In this document: in pieces, positions 11,320 through 22,270 of the stretch | How positions within the stretch are numbered: position 1 is the stretch's first letter | How the letters are laid out: each line of letters starts with the position of its first letter | Assembly (NCBI GenBank): GCA_021307315.1 | Contig: JAJSPD010000002.1 | Location: forward strand, 372,001-436,000 | Origin: Bisporella sp. PMI_857 | Taxonomy: Eukaryota > Ascomycota > Leotiomycetes > Helotiales > Helotiaceae | DNA length: 64,000 nt | Direction: 5' to 3' | The notes under the pieces: generated by a model | The model's database searches: none | Seen by the model: only the letters and a program-made list of their open reading frames with translations | What the model was told of the DNA's origin: nothing | Position numbers and translations under genes: made by a program

Positions 11320-11814
11320 ATGTCCACAAACCCTGATGCCTCCCTTCTTGAGGATACCTTCATAATCACTGCCATAAATGCCGAGAAGTACGACCGAGTC
11401 TCACGCCTTACCCTCCAGTCTGAAGATGCGTTGACATCTATGACGCTCGACATCAATTCAGAGCTGTATCCATGCCATACAGGCGAGAAACTGCATATTT
11501 TGTGCTCAACGAGTTTGTCGTTGGATGGAAGTAAGGAAGAAAAAGGATGGAGGGATGTTGCGCGGGCTGGAGCGGGGGAGACAACGCTGGCAGATATGTA
11601 CGACTATGTCTGCCATGGCAAGGTTTATAAGTTTGAGGAGGATCCTGAAGCTAAGTCAATGTTTGTATTCTCCCTGCAGATAAAGGGATTGCGCTGACAT
11701 AGTTACAGTAAGGCTTTTGTCTCCTTTGGTGGTCTCTTGATGGCTGTTGAGGGCGACTACAAGAAGCTTCAAACTCTCCGAGTCGAGCATTGCTACCTCC
11801 TCATGAAGAAATAA
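11320..11814 (+). CDS. RPB8: RNA polymerase I/II/III common subunit RPABC3 (Rpb8)
   Basis: Two exons (11320-11654 and 11709-11814) give 146 residues, the usual length of Rpb8. The start MSTNPDASLLEDTFIITAIN, then YDRVSRLTLQSEDALTSMTL and DINSELYPCHTGEKLHIL, and the end SFGGLLMAVEGDYKKL with VEHCYLLMKK are typical. Rpb8 is an OB-fold subunit shared by all three nuclear RNA polymerases. The intron donor is gtcaat, which is weak, but splicing there restores the conserved KAFVSFGGLLM segment; without it the frame ends at 11697 without the C-terminal strand. The acceptor is ttacag. Convergent with the Nudix gene. Confidence 0.88.
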
Positions 11815-12186
11815 ACAGACAACACATGTTGAGACCAACAACGTTGTTGCCTCCTAAGGAACGGAAAATCCAGCGGCACTCTGACATCCTCCCGCAAACT
11901 TCTCCATAGCGCAGGCCTGAGGATTCAAAATTAACAACAACTTCTTTGCTTAATGCATATACCCAGCTGGTTGGCTGGTCTGGCGTTTAAGGATACCAAA
12001 AATGGCGTAAGTTCAATGACTAGATGCCGCTGTGGGATAGTCAGTTATGCTGCAGCTATATGCAGGGTGAGGGAAAATGGCTTCTTTCGAGATAGCTTTC
12101 TGTGACATAATGTTACGAGCAACAATAGACAAATTCTATCAATCACTCTCCAATCCTGATCATGATTCATCTTGTACAAGCATATT
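11815..12186. other. Convergent 3' flanks
   Basis: About 370 bp between the convergent RPB8 and Nudix stops. No coding frame or RNA gene recognised. Confidence 0.5.
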
Positions 12187-13307
12187 TTATCTAGAATCGC
12201 TATGCGGCCCAGGGAACTCCAAGTCTCTATGTATTCTCCTGTTGATCTCCTCAAAATCTTGTTCATTCTCTGGTGTCAGTATCCCATGCCTAATGAAGAA
12301 ATCCAACACCAACATCGAACAGTTTGGTTTGAACTCCCCTTTCGCCATAGCGTCCTGTACCTCCTCGATCGTCCATAGATAAAACTCCTCGACCTCCCCA
12401 TCTTTTGGCTTCGGTTCCACATCCCTAGGCAGCTCCAAATCATAAACATACTGAACCTCAGGCTGCACCAGCCCGCTCTCCCCTCCGGCACGTTGTTCCC
12501 TTACATAGATATACGTCACCGTCCCATGAGCTGTAGCCCGCCCCCGCACCAGATCCGCAGGCAGGGAAGCTTCCTCGTCCGCCTCGCGCACTAGACATTC
12601 AAAAGGCTCCTCCCCCGTCGCCATTCCGCCTGCGACGGTGTTGTCCAGCATCCCGCTATACGTCTGCTTGCTTTTCGCGCGCCGCGGAACCCACATCTTC
12701 AGCCCATAGCTCGCGCCCTCATCTCGTACGAAGGCCGTCATGTGTATTCCATAAGTCACGACCCCGAACAACGGGCTCGCGCTTCTCTCTACGCTCCAAA
12801 GTAACTCATTTCCGGGGCCGTAGACGGGGTAAAGCTCGCTGCGCCAGCCGTCGAGAACTCTGAATATCTTATTCTCCCGCCAGTACGCAGCTGTCGCCGC
12901 TACCGCTTTGGAGCGTTCTTCTTCTGTGGGATGCTGGAATATGGAGACGGTGCGTTTGGCACGCGAAACTTCAAGCTCGCCTTTTATGGATATAGGAACC
13001 TTTGCTAGACGGTTGAAGACGCTTTCGGAGAGGTAGCCTATTGGCGTCGAGGTCTCGCCGTTGTTATGGACGATGGTGTAGAGGCCTGAGAGAGCGGCGT
13101 GGTACAGGCCTGGGCTGGAGGGATAGGGGAAGCTGTGTGGTGTTAGTTAAGTTATGTCAAACAAAATTGAGTATGTGGTGCAGAGAAGAAAGTATACGAA
13201 GTTGGAACGACACAAGTGAACTGTGTTTCGGTCAAGTGTTGGTAGGACGGTAGGGCAACTAAATCTTACCTGTCGCATTCATTAACAAGATCTAAATTAG
13301 ACTTCAT
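12187..13307 (-). CDS. Nudix hydrolase with DUF4743 N-terminus (thiamine pyrophosphokinase-related)
   Basis: A short first exon (13270-13307, MKSNLDLVNECD) and a long second exon (12187-13132) give 327 residues. The N-terminal half (PYPSSPGLYHAALSGLYTIV, TPIGYLSESVFNRLAKVPIS) is the DUF4743 region found before Nudix domains in fungi. The Nudix box is visible as GGMATGEEPFECLVREADEE followed by ASL: G-x5-E-x7-RE-x2-EE with Ser replacing the usual last Gly, which is common in this group. The family is related to yeast YJR142W, which acts on damaged thiamine diphosphates; substrate here is inference. Divergent from the Hikeshi gene over 312 bp. Confidence 0.83.
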
Positions 13308-13619
13308 GGTGAAACAGCAAATAAGACCATGTACTCAATCCCAAGCTCTGGAAAGATCACAATCAAAGGTTGAATGTGAGTTTGTTGCCTAAAGAAGGCT
13401 GTAGAGTGTAGTGGAATCGTCTTGAATCTTTCCCTGATCAGACCCGAAAGTTAGGATTCACCCCACCATGACCCCGCCATTGACGCAACTATAAAACATC
13501 TATAAACAAAGCCTCCCCTCACCGATCCGTGCTTAGCACTAAAGGTTTTTGGTCACCAGTTCTTTCTCGTATTTCTACCTGCTTCCCGAGTACCGCTACA
13601 GCCAAACAAGCTGCGCATA
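13308..13619. promoter_or_regulatory. Divergent promoter region Nudix gene / OPI10
   Basis: Only 312 bp separates two diverging start codons, so both promoters must lie here. No specific sites are assigned. Confidence 0.5.
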
Positions 13620-14228
13620 ATGGAACAAACCCTCTTCGGCCTCATCCCAACCGGCCTCCCGCCGATCCTGCAACCTACCTCCCAACCCACGCCAACATCT
13701 CTCCTCTTCACTATCCCCTCCCTCCCGGGCCGCACATACAGCCACATCGTCGTCTTCCTGCTCCCGGGCGCAGCCCTCCCGCCCGACACCGCAGCCGCAG
13801 TCTACATCCAGCTGCCACCCTCCTCCGCGACGCCAGGCGCATTCAAGTTCCTCGGGGGAATCGGGCCAGGCAAAGAATCCGCCATCTTCAAGATCTCCGG
13901 TTTCAACACCTCGGGGGACGTCAGCATCGGAGTCTCCATCGAGCCAGCGGCGACAGTCGGCGAGCAGATGGCCGCACTGCAGCAGCAACCAAAAGAGCAC
14001 ACGGAGCAGGCGTTGGTCCTGGCCGGAAAGGGAGGGAGAGGAACCCCGGATACGACGATATTGGCGCAGAGGATCATCAAGAACGCGTTTAATTTCCTGG
14101 CGAGCTTTAGCGGGAATCTGGCGAACGGCGTGGAGGTCGTGCCGCTGAAGGCGTTCGAGGAGTGGTGGCGGAAGTTTGAAGGGAGGGTGAGGAATGACCC
14201 GGGGTTTTTGGAGAGGGATGGGGATTGA
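13620..14228 (+). CDS. OPI10: Hikeshi / OPI10 family protein (Hsp70 nuclear import carrier homologue)
   Basis: A single exon of 202 residues. MEQTLFGLIPTGLPPILQPT matches the Hikeshi N-terminus, followed by FLLPGAALPPDTAAAVYIQL, then GAFKFLGGIGPGKESAIFKI and GVSIEPA, the jelly-roll core. The tail AQRIIKNAFNFLASFSGNLA with EEWWRKFEGRVRNDPGFL is the conserved C-terminal domain. Human Hikeshi imports Hsp70 into the nucleus after heat shock; the yeast homologue Opi10 is linked to inositol regulation. An overlapping open frame in the next register (13529-14092) is a GC-rich shadow with arginine/histidine-rich nonsense composition. Confidence 0.9.
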   Translation: MEQTLFGLIPTGLPPILQPTSQPTPTSLLFTIPSLPGRTYSHIVVFLLPGAALPPDTAAAVYIQLPPSSATPGAFKFLGGIGPGKESAIFKISGFNTSGDVSIGVSIEPAATVGEQMAALQQQPKEHTEQALVLAGKGGRGTPDTTILAQRIIKNAFNFLASFSGNLANGVEVVPLKAFEEWWRKFEGRVRNDPGFLERDGD

Positions 14229-14790
14229 AAGGTTGGGTGAGGTGTACGATTGACGGTTTACAAAACATGATGGGACACCAGGGAAATTAGAAAGAGATGA
14301 CGCGTATTATGGCCTGCAGGAAAAGGTACAGCCAAGCGGGTGACCATACAGAGCAAGATGGGTTTCGAAAGAGGAGCATATGAAGCTTGGGGATGTGGAA
14401 GTGTGTCTTGTAAGATATAGCAAGGCGTTGGGGCGGTCGTAAATCGGGCACAGAGAAGATCTTGGTTGATGGTGGATCTAAATCACTTTATCTAAAAACC
14501 GACGGTACCATGATCCGCCTCATGAAAATCCAAAGAAAAGTAGTTTATGCACACGCAATAAGCTCTGAATCCTTATATTATATTCGTGACACGGATATCG
14601 TATCCTAACCTCTGTACGAAGAGCCAAGTCAATCAAGCACCCAAACAAAGAAGACCTCTATGTCCATCTGAACTCCCGCCAGGGACCTTTAAACTCCTAT
14701 TCCATAGAAAAAGCGCCTTCGCTAATTAGACAACCCTATGTTTTGTCTTTTTTGACCGTATATTCGTGAAGCAAACTCAAACAAAAACTC
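14229..14790. other. Convergent 3' flanks
   Basis: About 560 bp between convergent OPI10 and YND1. Nothing recognised. Confidence 0.5.
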
Positions 14791-16982
14791 TCAGCCCTCT
14801 TGTAAGGGCGACATTAATGGACTTTTCATCCGTGTGGGACTACCCGCCCTACTCCTTTTCCCAGCTCCAACTGTATGTAATCGTTCTCTGCTTTCTGTGC
14901 GTACTACTAGTCCGCTCCTGTCCATTGCGTTAGGAAAGTGGCTCAGACCGAGTCCAAGGACGGGTGAGTCCGTGTAATAGCTATTGGGCTCGAAGCCCGC
15001 TACAGAGATCTTGGGGGTCATGAGTCCAGACGAACGTCCTAAGCGAGATCCTTCGCTGCTATCAGAGTTGTCATTGTCATCCGAGTCCACATCTCCCAAC
15101 TCAAACTCATTAGCTGCCTCTCCGTCTTCAAGAACGCGCTCATAGCTTGACGAGCCTCGCCCAAAAAACTTGCCAGCGCCAAAGAATCCGCCATTTTTCT
15201 TTCGTGGGCTTCCAGGCCGTCGGTTCCTCCGGAGCATCTTGCTGGCTCCTCTATAAAGTCGTGTTCTCCTTTCTCGTTTCCGGAATATATAACCAATTAT
15301 TATCAAAATAAGCATGAGAAGAAAGAAACTTGGCGTAACTCGGGAGTGTTCCTGTGCTTCACCCACGAGCTCCTCCACTTTATCAGCAAAACTGTCATCA
15401 TCGCCAATCGGGACTAGATCTGAATTAGATCCAGCCTCTTGGAAATCCTGTGGAAGAACCTCGTCTTCCGCAAGTACATTGCTACCGAAGCCGACGGGTA
15501 GAGCTGATTTTTCTGCAGGTGGGATTTGGCCGGCGGCATATAAAACCATCTTGCCTAAAGTCCAGCTAACCTCAAATCCTTCAATTTTGTCAACAGCCTG
15601 GAAGGGGTCAAGAAATCCGTTGCTCTTTGCGTGAGAAGCAATTTCCTTGGTAGCGTTGTAGCCGGCGCCATCATGCGAGAACTTCACGGTTCCTATTCTG
15701 GGTATGCCGATACCATCATGGAGAACGTTTATTAGCCATGATGCTTTGAAACACACCTCTTGAGCGGTCTTTGCATCCACTTTCTTACCCCATTTTTCTT
15801 TTGCTACACCAGCTTTGATGTCGTCCCATTCTTCACTACAGAAATCTTTTACTAGGCGCTGGTATGCGGTGAAATCATAGGTTTTCTCCTTGTGCGCCAT
15901 TTCGAAGATCTCATGAGTTGTATGCCAGTATTCGGAAACGCCGACAAAGTGATTAACCTCGAAGTCGATCGCAGGCACATGTTGGCCGTGTAGTAAGCAA
16001 GGCTGGTCCGCACAGGGTGCATCTTTATCAAGAAGAGGATATGCTTGCTTGATGCATTCGCCAAATAGCCCAGTCCCGAGTAATATAGGGTCAGATCCAA
16101 CTTTCGTCCCAGGTACAATTTCGGTGCCTTTCAAGGTAGTCTTCAAGCCAGAAGGCAGGCATGGGTCCAGGAGCTCCTTCGCATCGCCAGTATATGTTGC
16201 ATCCATAAGGGCCTGGACGTACCGCTCTCTCGCTTGATTAACTCCAAAGCCTAGCCATGTTGTCGTAAAGACCTTGTATTCAGACGGCTGCCCATCAAGT
16301 GTCCGCATTCGCAACAGCTTCAAGTCATTTGCATGTTTCATAGCTTCTGTCGAATTTGGAGCAAACGCGATCTGAGCGGATGCGCCACCCATATCCAGAA
16401 ATCCATAAGTATGGTGTCCTTTACCATGAGCATGTTCTTCTGGTGAATCAAAACCTCCTAGCAAGTAGTTCGCTGCTATCCATCCGTACAAGCCTTCTGT
16501 TTCACCAGGAATGACCTGTATATGTAGATCGCAATCAGGTAAGGAGAACTTGGTATGTTTCTGAGCATATGAGCAGATTTCATTTAGCAGAGCTCGCTGT
16601 TTCATTGGTTCCAGCAATCGTACACCTGCTGTCGCCATCAAAAATAAAGGCGTATCCTCGACCTGATCCTTGGGAATAAAGTCAAGTGCATGAGCTAACA
16701 AGTCTTTGAGGTGCTCAGGTCCAACGTCAGCCGGATTGTCGCCGAAGGTTGAGACGCCTGGCTTTATCTTCTTCGTCCATTTCTTCTTCGTTTGCAGCTT
16801 CGGCAAACTCTGCAGCTCGAGTGCATCGGCATGTTGCCTGGCTATTGCGCTATTAAGCCATCGATAAATATGGACTCGAGTCCCTGACGAACCCGCGTCC
16901 AGGATAACACCGTATCGCCCTGAGGAGGTCAATATGTGCTGAAATGATAGCAGATTGAGGATTGCAGCGTACATTTACCCAT
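14791..16982 (-). CDS. YND1: Golgi apyrase / nucleoside diphosphatase YND1 (GDA1_CD39 family)
   Basis: About 710 residues. All apyrase conserved regions are present: DAGSSGTRVHIYRW (ACR1), LMATAGVRLL (ACR2), EGLYGWIAANYLLGGF (ACR3) and GFLDMGGASAQIAFAP (ACR4). One membrane helix lies near the C-terminus (SFFLLMLILIIIGYIF) followed by basic residues and a cytosolic serine-rich tail, as in Ynd1. The best start uses a four-base exon (16979-16982, ATG G) spliced over gtaaatg...cctcag to 16919, giving MGRYGVILDAGSS. The alternative start at 16974 would add MYAAILNLLSFQH in frame. Ynd1 hydrolyses nucleoside di- and triphosphates in the Golgi lumen to support glycosylation. Confidence 0.88.
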
Positions 16983-19233
16983 TAGGATAGCAGTGGTGGT
17001 TACAGTAACAATGCTTCGCGTTGCTCCAGGAAAAAGCGTTTCAGGAGCTATCAGCGAGGTAGTGCGGATTATGGGTTGACACCGGCATTGACGATCGTGT
17101 TTTCGTGTTCACAATTTTGCATAAAACGAATGTAAGCGCCACGGAGGGACTGGGCTGAGTAAGTAGACAAGTATCTTGGGAGTTTGTATTATTGAGTAGA
17201 AGGATGGATGATTTTAAAACGAGTAAACGAAGGTGGGAATGGGATGGGGGGATTGGGTGGGAGGAAGAGGAAGAGAGAGAGTGAATCTGAGGATTTGGAC
17301 AAGGTTTACAGGAACAGCATGTTAATTGTATAATAGAGCGGGAGGGGGGGGGGGGGGGGGAATAGGGATTAGAGTTAGCCCTGATAACGAATCTTCGTCG
17401 CCTTTCACGCAAGCAGCATAGCGTATCCGCTTCAGCCTGCCAGTCAGGAGAAAAGGGGAAAGTGGCGGGAAGGGCGAAATTGAGTCATTGACGAATCAGA
17501 GTGGACAGGCAGTGCAATGAGGGGCATTGAGTGGTTGCTATCTTTACTCACTAACAGTCAGTCCATCTGTCTGGGGCTTATGAGCCACTAAACCACTGGG
17601 CTTTCAGGGCCTTTTCCTGCATTTCAGCGTTGGTGGGTGGATGATGTTTACGAGGCCGACACCCACCCCATCGCCTTGGCACCAGCTTCACTAACTTTCT
17701 CGTGTCACTGTACCAGTTTCGCCTTGTTGACAGTACAACATAATCACTCACGAACAGAAACTTGTTCTGAGGAGACTTCTACAACCACCCAGACACTGTA
17801 TTGACACACAGTCCAGATCGGCAAAGCCACCAAACTCAATCTCCCATCTTCCGATCAGGGAGTGCTTCAGAGTCGAAAAAAAAACAAAAAAAACAAAGCC
17901 CATGTTTTGATTTCTGTTATCTTTTCAGCACCAAACTTTACGATATACATATGTATCCTGTCGGGTCTTCAGTTCCTGGGCAGCACGCCTATGCCAGCCT
18001 AATGCAATGCACTGTATGAGCCCGCCGTGGGGCTGCATCTTAACGAAAACATGGCCTATGACACCTTTAGCCTGAAAAACATGGCCAACACATTACGAAC
18101 ACCCGAAGGACCGCATGGGCTGCAGAATACCAGCTCCTGTCCAGCATTTCAGCCTCATGTTGGAGCCTTCCTGACCCCTTCCTACACGCTCCTCTTCCAT
18201 CCGTAACTCACCCACCTCACGATAGCGAACAGACCACAGTCATGGAGTCGTGATCTGCTGAGGATGCTCACATCATCGTCATCTCTTTAATGCGATACGT
18301 CTGTTCTTTTTGGACGCGGGTAATTTAGGTGTGAGACGCGAAAGCATGACATCATTTGATGTTGCAAGCTGCAACCGAAACGGATTTCAAACCTCAAAAC
18401 GACTACGCCTCCGACCCGGGAAACCCCATTTTCACAGGCAACATTGGACAGCTCTCTCCAAAATTCAATGCCAGTAGGATTATGGAATTCTTATCGTTTT
18501 AGTGCATCTGCCGCAACTAGTATCAGGATTCCATAATCAATACGGCCTACATGGAGAATCCGTCAAGCACATGTTTCCCGGAAATCTCATCTGACAAAGA
18601 TTATCCTCGCATAATGAGAAGAATGAAATCTCAAAATCTTCGATGCATTCGTCTAAAACTTACTGGTATGCATTGCTAGTTTATCTCCTGTTATTATAAT
18701 TTACTTTCTGGAAGCTGAGGGGAGGCCGTTTGAGCTCTGCAGCTGAGAAATTAGGACCCGTTTTTGACACGGTCTGTACTATTTTCCACTTTGCCATATG
18801 CTTAGCAATCTTTCTTTAATTGTGAAACAATTTCAGAGACTTATTATCTACGAAAGAAATTTTACTTCTCGCTCTACTAGATGATCGAGGACAAGATTTC
18901 GATTGTGGGAAATGGTTGGTTATTGGCAGAATATATTGGGATGCGCCTCTCATTTCTCAACCGCCCAGCTCATTATTTATCTTCTGGTTTCAGTACTTTC
19001 TATGTTTAATATTCTCAATGTGCTATTTTACATGGATACTCTCTATACAAGCATTGTCTTCTTTAATCAATTTTAGCAAGAGAGCGCCTTCCGCATCATA
19101 CTGCTGAATCGAAGGCAAGAGCGATGATGGCTTTTGCAAGACTTGCGTCGATTATGAACTCCCAAAGCCAAGTCTGCATACCCTTTGATAATCATTGCTA
19201 TTTCATCTTTTAAAAACAGCAATAGTCGTCCAA
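16983..19233. other. Long divergent intergenic region (2.25 kb)
   Basis: This lies between YND1 (-) and the MYND gene (+). It includes a poly-G tract at 17344-17360, an A-rich stretch around 17876-17895 and ordinary AT-rich DNA. Several short open frames (17041-17412, -; 17801-18019, +; 18916-19107, +) have no motif. The length could hide a non-coding transcript or long 5' leader, but I see no direct evidence. Confidence 0.5.
17344..17360 (+). repeat. Poly-G homopolymer (~17 nt)
   Basis: Second G run in the window, about 360 bp upstream of the YND1 start and on the strand opposite to that gene. Confidence 0.85.
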
Positions 19234-20388
19234 ATGAATCGCACCGCGCAACCCACGTGCGCCCGATGTCGCAAACCACCAAAGGACCTTCCTAAGCCTC
19301 TAATGAAATGCGCTAAATGTAGAAGTATCTACTATTGTAGTAAGAAATGCGCAAGTGAGGATACAAAAACACACAAAGCTAGCTGCAAACGTCAAGACGC
19401 GGGTCAAGGACCACGTCGAGAGGTATCTGGTCAACCTGAACCAAGTACGGGAAGCGCCTGCAAAGATCTGTCACGCCAAAAGACTTCTGGTCGAAAGCGA
19501 CCTATTGGCCATGACCATGGTAGGAAAGGCTCAGGTAAACGCTCACCTAACAAGACTTCTTCTAGCCAAACGACACTTCCACTAGAAGTGCTCGCAGCGT
19601 TCGAAGCATCAAGGATTGCAGCATCAGATATCCCATCGCACCTACAACAAGAAGCTGCTGCTGAAGCAGCTGGCATTTTTTTCGCCCCAGGTGGTACCTC
19701 CTCTGCGGCGAAAGACAATATGACATCCAAAGGAGGCGGTGGCAGTATCAACAGCACCACCGGCGCCATCAGTGAGCCAGCTCGTGATATCTCGACCGCA
19801 GCCTTAACGGCTCCACTGGAACGTCCAATTCTCAGGTTGGATTCGAGTGAATTTGACTCCAACAAGCGGGGAGATTCCAAAATGAGACCTCTTAGAGGTT
19901 CGTCCCTGAACCCAAAAGCTAGTGGTTTCGATCCTGGCCAGCGCCACGTTTCTATCCACGAATTCAGGATTCCTTTTACGAGTGGCTGGCTGAAGGAACT
20001 ATCGGAGCAAGAAGTATTCGATCGCTTAGTCGATTGCTTCCGCAGGCGGGTTCTTGACGAGAAGGACTTCCAGAATAAGAATAGCATGGTTCTCGAAGGT
20101 CAAGACCCTATACACGGTTTCAGGGCATTCTTAGATGCGGCAGAGTCGAGACCAAAGCTTCTGCCACCATGGTGGAATGCACGTAAGCGAATCGCATGCG
20201 AGAAATCCTCAGTCCACGAGGAACACTGGAGCAACATTGAATTGGACGCATTCAAGATATCAGATGGAGAAATATCAGAGCATTACGGCGATCCCAAGAT
20301 GGCAACAAAGCTGAGGATGATGGGTTTCGAGATCTATGAGAAGGGATTTGGTTTGACTCCAGGATTACCAAGTCACTATCATGATTAG
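19234..20388 (+). CDS. MYND-type zinc-finger protein
   Basis: A single exon of 384 residues from the first ATG (MNRTAQPTCARC). Residues about 8-50 form a MYND finger: CARC, MKCAKC, YYCSKKC, then HKASC, in the C-x2-C...C-x2-C...C-x3-C...H-x3-C pattern. A low-complexity linker (Ser/Gly/Ala-rich) follows. The C-terminal 140 residues (EQEVFDRLVDCFRRRVLDEK, GFRAFLDAAESRPKLLPPWW, then ISEHYGDPKMATKLRMMGFE) are a conserved region often found with MYND fingers in ascomycetes; it has no defined activity that I know of. MYND fingers bind proline-rich peptides, so an adaptor role is plausible. The gene lies upstream of the GH76 gene in tandem. Confidence 0.8.
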   Translation: MNRTAQPTCARCRKPPKDLPKPLMKCAKCRSIYYCSKKCASEDTKTHKASCKRQDAGQGPRREVSGQPEPSTGSACKDLSRQKTSGRKRPIGHDHGRKGSGKRSPNKTSSSQTTLPLEVLAAFEASRIAASDIPSHLQQEAAAEAAGIFFAPGGTSSAAKDNMTSKGGGGSINSTTGAISEPARDISTAALTAPLERPILRLDSSEFDSNKRGDSKMRPLRGSSLNPKASGFDPGQRHVSIHEFRIPFTSGWLKELSEQEVFDRLVDCFRRRVLDEKDFQNKNSMVLEGQDPIHGFRAFLDAAESRPKLLPPWWNARKRIACEKSSVHEEHWSNIELDAFKISDGEISEHYGDPKMATKLRMMGFEIYEKGFGLTPGLPSHYHD

Positions 20389-20982
20389 ACTTGTTTTTTA
20401 CTACAGGATACACTCGCCATGATGGTCAATCTTGCTTTGCTGGATCGACGGCGCTCTCCTTAATAATTTAATGTTCATTCCCTATGTCCTTTAGTATGAG
20501 TTTCAGTAGTTTTTTTTGGTTTTTTTTTGGGGGGGTTGCAAGCTCGTTGCGTCGGCCTCCAGCTCACGCTACACCACAGTTACTTGATTCCTGCATTGCT
20601 TTTCTTCTCGTAAAACTTAAGATCAGTATATGATTTGCACTAGCGTGTTGATCTTTCTCACGTGATACGGTACTAAAAACCAGGGTTGACTAAAATCATG
20701 CAACGATACGAATTATACGTCAAACGAGTGGTGAAGGGATGACCACAAACATCACATGTACTCATCTTACGCCTACCCTCTCAGCCCTCCGCCTGATACT
20801 CTGAAGATCATTCTGACAGCTGTGACCCGAAAGTGGACTCGGATATGTCTATCGCCACTTCTCTAACGTACTCGGTACTTGGTCAGACATCATGGCTTGG
20901 CGCGTTCTCTACCTATATCTGGGCAGCGTTCCCTCCTTGCTTTCCTCGGAGTTGTTTAGATTTGTACAAGAGCAATTACAGC
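20389..20982. other. Intergenic, T/G-rich tract
   Basis: 3' flank of the MYND gene and upstream region of GH76. A tract of T runs ending in G (about 20509-20537) is visible. An in-frame upstream ATG at 20833 is discussed with the GH76 gene. Confidence 0.5.
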
Positions 20983-22270
20983 ATGTTATTGTCTAATATT
21001 AATTTGGCATGCATTTTGCCTGCCTTGAGCATGGTCTGGGGTGTTTCAAGAGCTGCCGACGACACCTATACTTCTAATTCAGAAGCCGCATTCCAGACAC
21101 TCCAAAAATGGTACAACGACAAAACGGGGTTGTATAATACCACCGGGTGGTGGAACTCAGCCAACGTCCTGACAACGATAGGAACTCTTGCAGCGATCGA
21201 TTTTCTTGTCAAACCTGAAGTCATTCAGGTTCTTGCGAACAGCTACGTTGCGGCTCCAGCGACAAACCTTCAGGTAACGAAAGTCGTTCAGAAGGATTTC
21301 ATGATCAGGACATTTTATGACGACCTCGTCCCCAATGGGGTGACAGCCAACAAAGCTGCCAGTCCTAAGGGGTTTCTGAATGAGTTCTATGACGACCAAG
21401 CTTGGTGGGTATGTACTTCATCACTATTTCCAAACGTTACAAGATGTTACTCACAAGCATACACCTCACACCCAGTCATCTACCTATACCAAGAACCTAA
21501 CTTAGATCTTACAGGCACTAGCATGGATCCAAGCTTACGACCTCACCAACAATGCTCAGTACCTTCAAACGGCCGTGGAAATCTTTAGCGACATGAGGAA
21601 TGGCTCCACAACGCCTTGCGGCGGTATCTGGTGGGATAAGCAGAACACGTATGTCAATGCTATCGCCAACGAACTTTACCTAAGCGTAGGTGCATCTCTC
21701 GCCAACCGTGCATACGATAAGTCTTTCTACCTAGATATCGCCCAAAAGCAGTTAGACTGGTTCTTGGAAAGCGGGATGTTGAATGATGAGAACTTGATTA
21801 ACGATGGGTTGACAGAGGATTGCAAGAATAATGGTGGCACCGTGTGGAGTTATAATCAAGGCGTGATTCTGGGGGCGTTGGTGGAACTCAATAACGCTGC
21901 TGCAAATTCGACATATCTAGAATTGGCGAATGATATTGCGACGGCGGCGATTAGTAAATTGGGAGAGGATGGAGTATTGCATGACCCGTGCGAACCCGAT
22001 TGTGGAGCGGACGGTGGACAGTTCAAAGGTATCTTTATGAGGAACCTCCGCATCTTGCAGCAGGCTGTGCCGAACTCGCTATACCTCGACTTTATTGAAT
22101 CGAATGCAAAAAGTATATGGAACAAGAATAGGAACGAGAGCACGAATGAACTGAGCTTGGATTGGGCCGGACCTTATATTGCGCCAAGTAATGCAAGTGT
22201 GCAGAGCTCGGCGATGGACGCATTAGTTGCTGCTGCGAGCTTTGAGACGACGGGCATTTTCTTAAGCTGA
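20983..22270 (+). CDS. Secreted GH76 endo-1,6-alpha-mannanase-like protein (Dcw1/Dfg5 relative)
   Basis: Exons 20983-21408 and 21515-22270 are joined in phase 0 to about 393 residues. A signal peptide is visible (MLLSNINLACILPALSMVWG). The GH76 catalytic aspartate pair is in EFYDDQAWW, and other family segments are GGIWWDKQNTYVNAIANELY, GTVWSYNQGVILGALVEL and GGQFKGIFMRNLRILQQ. GH76 enzymes act on alpha-1,6-mannan; Dcw1/Dfg5 are GPI-anchored proteins thought to attach GPI proteins to the wall. Here the protein stops at TTGIFLS without a hydrophobic GPI signal, so it is probably free and secreted. An in-frame ATG at 20833 would bury the signal peptide, so 20983 is preferred. Confidence 0.87.

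Noticed and set aside
10850..11365. Short + frames upstream of RPB8
   Set aside because: No motifs; they overlap in different registers and lie within the divergent ELP4/RPB8 promoter region.
13529..14092. 187-codon + frame overlapping OPI10
   Set aside because: It is GC-rich, Arg/His/Pro-rich and out of register with the clear Hikeshi protein; it is a shadow frame.
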